Source: Deltaproteobacteria bacterium (GTDB taxonomy: Bacteria > Desulfobacterota > Dissulfuribacteria > Dissulfuribacterales > QOAL01). From it: a DNA stretch of 49,196 nt. The stretch lies in the NCBI GenBank assembly GCA_026995935.1, contig JALWNK010000032.1, positions 1-49,196 of the forward strand. Reading direction: 5' to 3'. Position 1 is the stretch's first letter, and each line of letters begins with the position of its first letter. Position numbers and translations under genes: made by a program. The notes beneath the pieces were generated by a model. The model was given only the letters and a program-made list of their open reading frames with translations. It had not been told where the DNA came from and made no database searches. Shown piece after piece: positions 48,550 to 49,196 of the stretch.

Positions 48550-49196
48550 TTAATTTTCCGTTTTAAACAAAGGAATGCAGCACCTTTTCAGCGCTTCCTC
48601 TGTAACATCAACGCCAAGCCCTGGCTTTTCAGGCACGCCTGTATTTCCAAAAAGGCCAAATTCAAGTGGTGGCTCTGAAACGTCATCCTTTAGGAGGAAC
48701 CTGGAATAGCAGCCTTCAACGAACCTGAAGGGGCCGCAAAAGGCTGCCAAATGGCGGCCTGCAGCGGAAAGGACGGATGTTTCCCCAACATGACAGCCAA
48801 GCTGGCAGAACATCCCGGCCTTTTTTGCCCTTTCCACAATCTTTGCGCTTTTTAACATCCCGCCGCACTTTGAAAGCCTCACATTGATCCCGCTGCAGCT
48901 TTTGTTGGAGATGATCCTTTTAAGGTCCTCGTCCGAGCAAAAGGACTCATCGGCAATTACCGGGATGCCAGAGTCCTCCTCAACCTTCTTGAGGCCCTCC
49001 AGGTCATCCTTGGCAACGGGCTGCTCCATGCATGAAATGGAAAGGCCCTTTTTTTTCAAGACAGAGACGAGCCTTACCGCATCCTTTGACGAGAAGGCAG
49101 CGTTTGCGTCAATTCTTATATCCGTATCCTCCCCAAGGGCCCTGGTAATCTCGTCCACCACCTCCACCGTGGAGTCTATGTCAGAGGCCTTTGTCT
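48550..49196 (-). CDS. Enolase-superfamily enzyme, muconate-lactonising/dipeptide-epimerase subgroup (partial)
   Basis: The reading frame stays open to the window end, so the N-terminus lies outside; an internal GTG at 49167 is not a start. Visible landmarks of the C-terminal barrel are DIRIDANAAFSSKDAV (metal Asp), MEQPVAKDDLEGLKKV (metal Glu), VIADESFCSDEDLKRI (metal Glu/Asp), INVRLSKCGGMLKSAKIV (catalytic Lys) and GCHVGETSVLSAAG. These place it in the muconate cycloisomerase subgroup, which includes L-Ala-D/L-Glu epimerases and o-succinylbenzoate synthases. The substrate cannot be decided from this part. Confidence 0.85.
   Translation of the reverse strand, partial: TKASDIDSTVEVVDEITRALGEDTDIRIDANAAFSSKDAVRLVSVLKKKGLSISCMEQPVAKDDLEGLKKVEEDSGIPVIADESFCSDEDLKRIISNKSCSGINVRLSKCGGMLKSAKIVERAKKAGMFCQLGCHVGETSVLSAAGRHLAAFCGPFRFVEGCYSRFLLKDDVSEPPLEFGLFGNTGVPEKPGLGVDVTEEALKRCCIPLFKTEN

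Noticed and set aside
49165-49167. GTG as the start of the enolase-type gene
   Set aside because: The frame is open to the window edge and the family needs an N-terminal domain upstream, so this is an internal valine codon.

Overview
The window reads as a chromosomal segment of a strictly anaerobic, Gram-negative bacterium of the Desulfobacterota (former Deltaproteobacteria). The reasons are a type II secretion secretin, lipoproteins and an OmpA-type protein, a cytochrome c maturation and haem cluster, a five-haem cytochrome, and a dense block of desulfovibrio-type oxygen-defence genes (desulfoferrodoxin, rubrerythrin, rubredoxins, flavodiiron protein, DVU0298-like protein). Genus-level placement is inference only. 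No rRNA, CRISPR array or complete insertion sequence was seen, and no tRNA could be supported.

Layout. 1-926: end of a type II secretion gene set (gspD tail, gspC-like). 996-3851: overlapping haem/cytochrome genes (siroheme dehydrogenase, ccsA, hemA), convergent with an MscS channel. 5012-6860: rpsT, a LEA14-like lipoprotein and an orphan radical SAM protein. 6861-20239: an accessory island. Its first part is a promoter and hairpin leader, then a tightly packed operon of four unassigned genes (744-residue protein without signal peptide, papain-like peptidase, Ig/PKD-type membrane protein with a short cytoplasmic tail, 190-residue cytoplasmic protein). Next come a decayed IS91-family transposase, a lipoprotein with a caspase-like His/Cys arrangement, a structured leader or small RNA, a frameshifted small gene, a two-repeat WWDP exported protein and an OmpA protein carrying LamG and PA14 domains. 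20240-28666: DUF434 protein, SLC13-type transporter, gatB, mtnA, GAF protein, mreB-like gene, glycosyltransferase and a flippase-like membrane protein. 28671-30865: ArnT-like transferase and PAP2 phosphatase. 30968-35233: class II aldolase, rsmD, coaD, AMMECR1 protein and UDP-sugar dehydrogenase.

35557-43279 is an oxidative-stress island: a PerR/Fur regulator with an operator-like site over its own promoter, a small winged-helix protein, rubrerythrin, a peroxiredoxin whose peroxidatic residue is encoded by an in-frame UGA followed by a SECIS-like hairpin (selenocysteine), a pentahaem cytochrome, a Tat-exported superoxide reductase, a cytoplasmic desulfoferrodoxin, ferritin, two different rubredoxins, a flavodiiron oxygen reductase, and a small protein with a desulforedoxin-like cysteine cluster. 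Together these would remove superoxide, peroxide and oxygen and store iron on both sides of the inner membrane. 43421-48502: tandem moeA genes (the second fused to a periplasmic-binding-protein-like domain), nicotinamidase and nicotinate phosphoribosyltransferase. The window ends inside an enolase-superfamily gene on the minus strand.

The strongest observations are the selenocysteine peroxiredoxin, which a standard gene caller would split or truncate, and the unassigned four-gene operon at 7107-13344 with its accessory surroundings.
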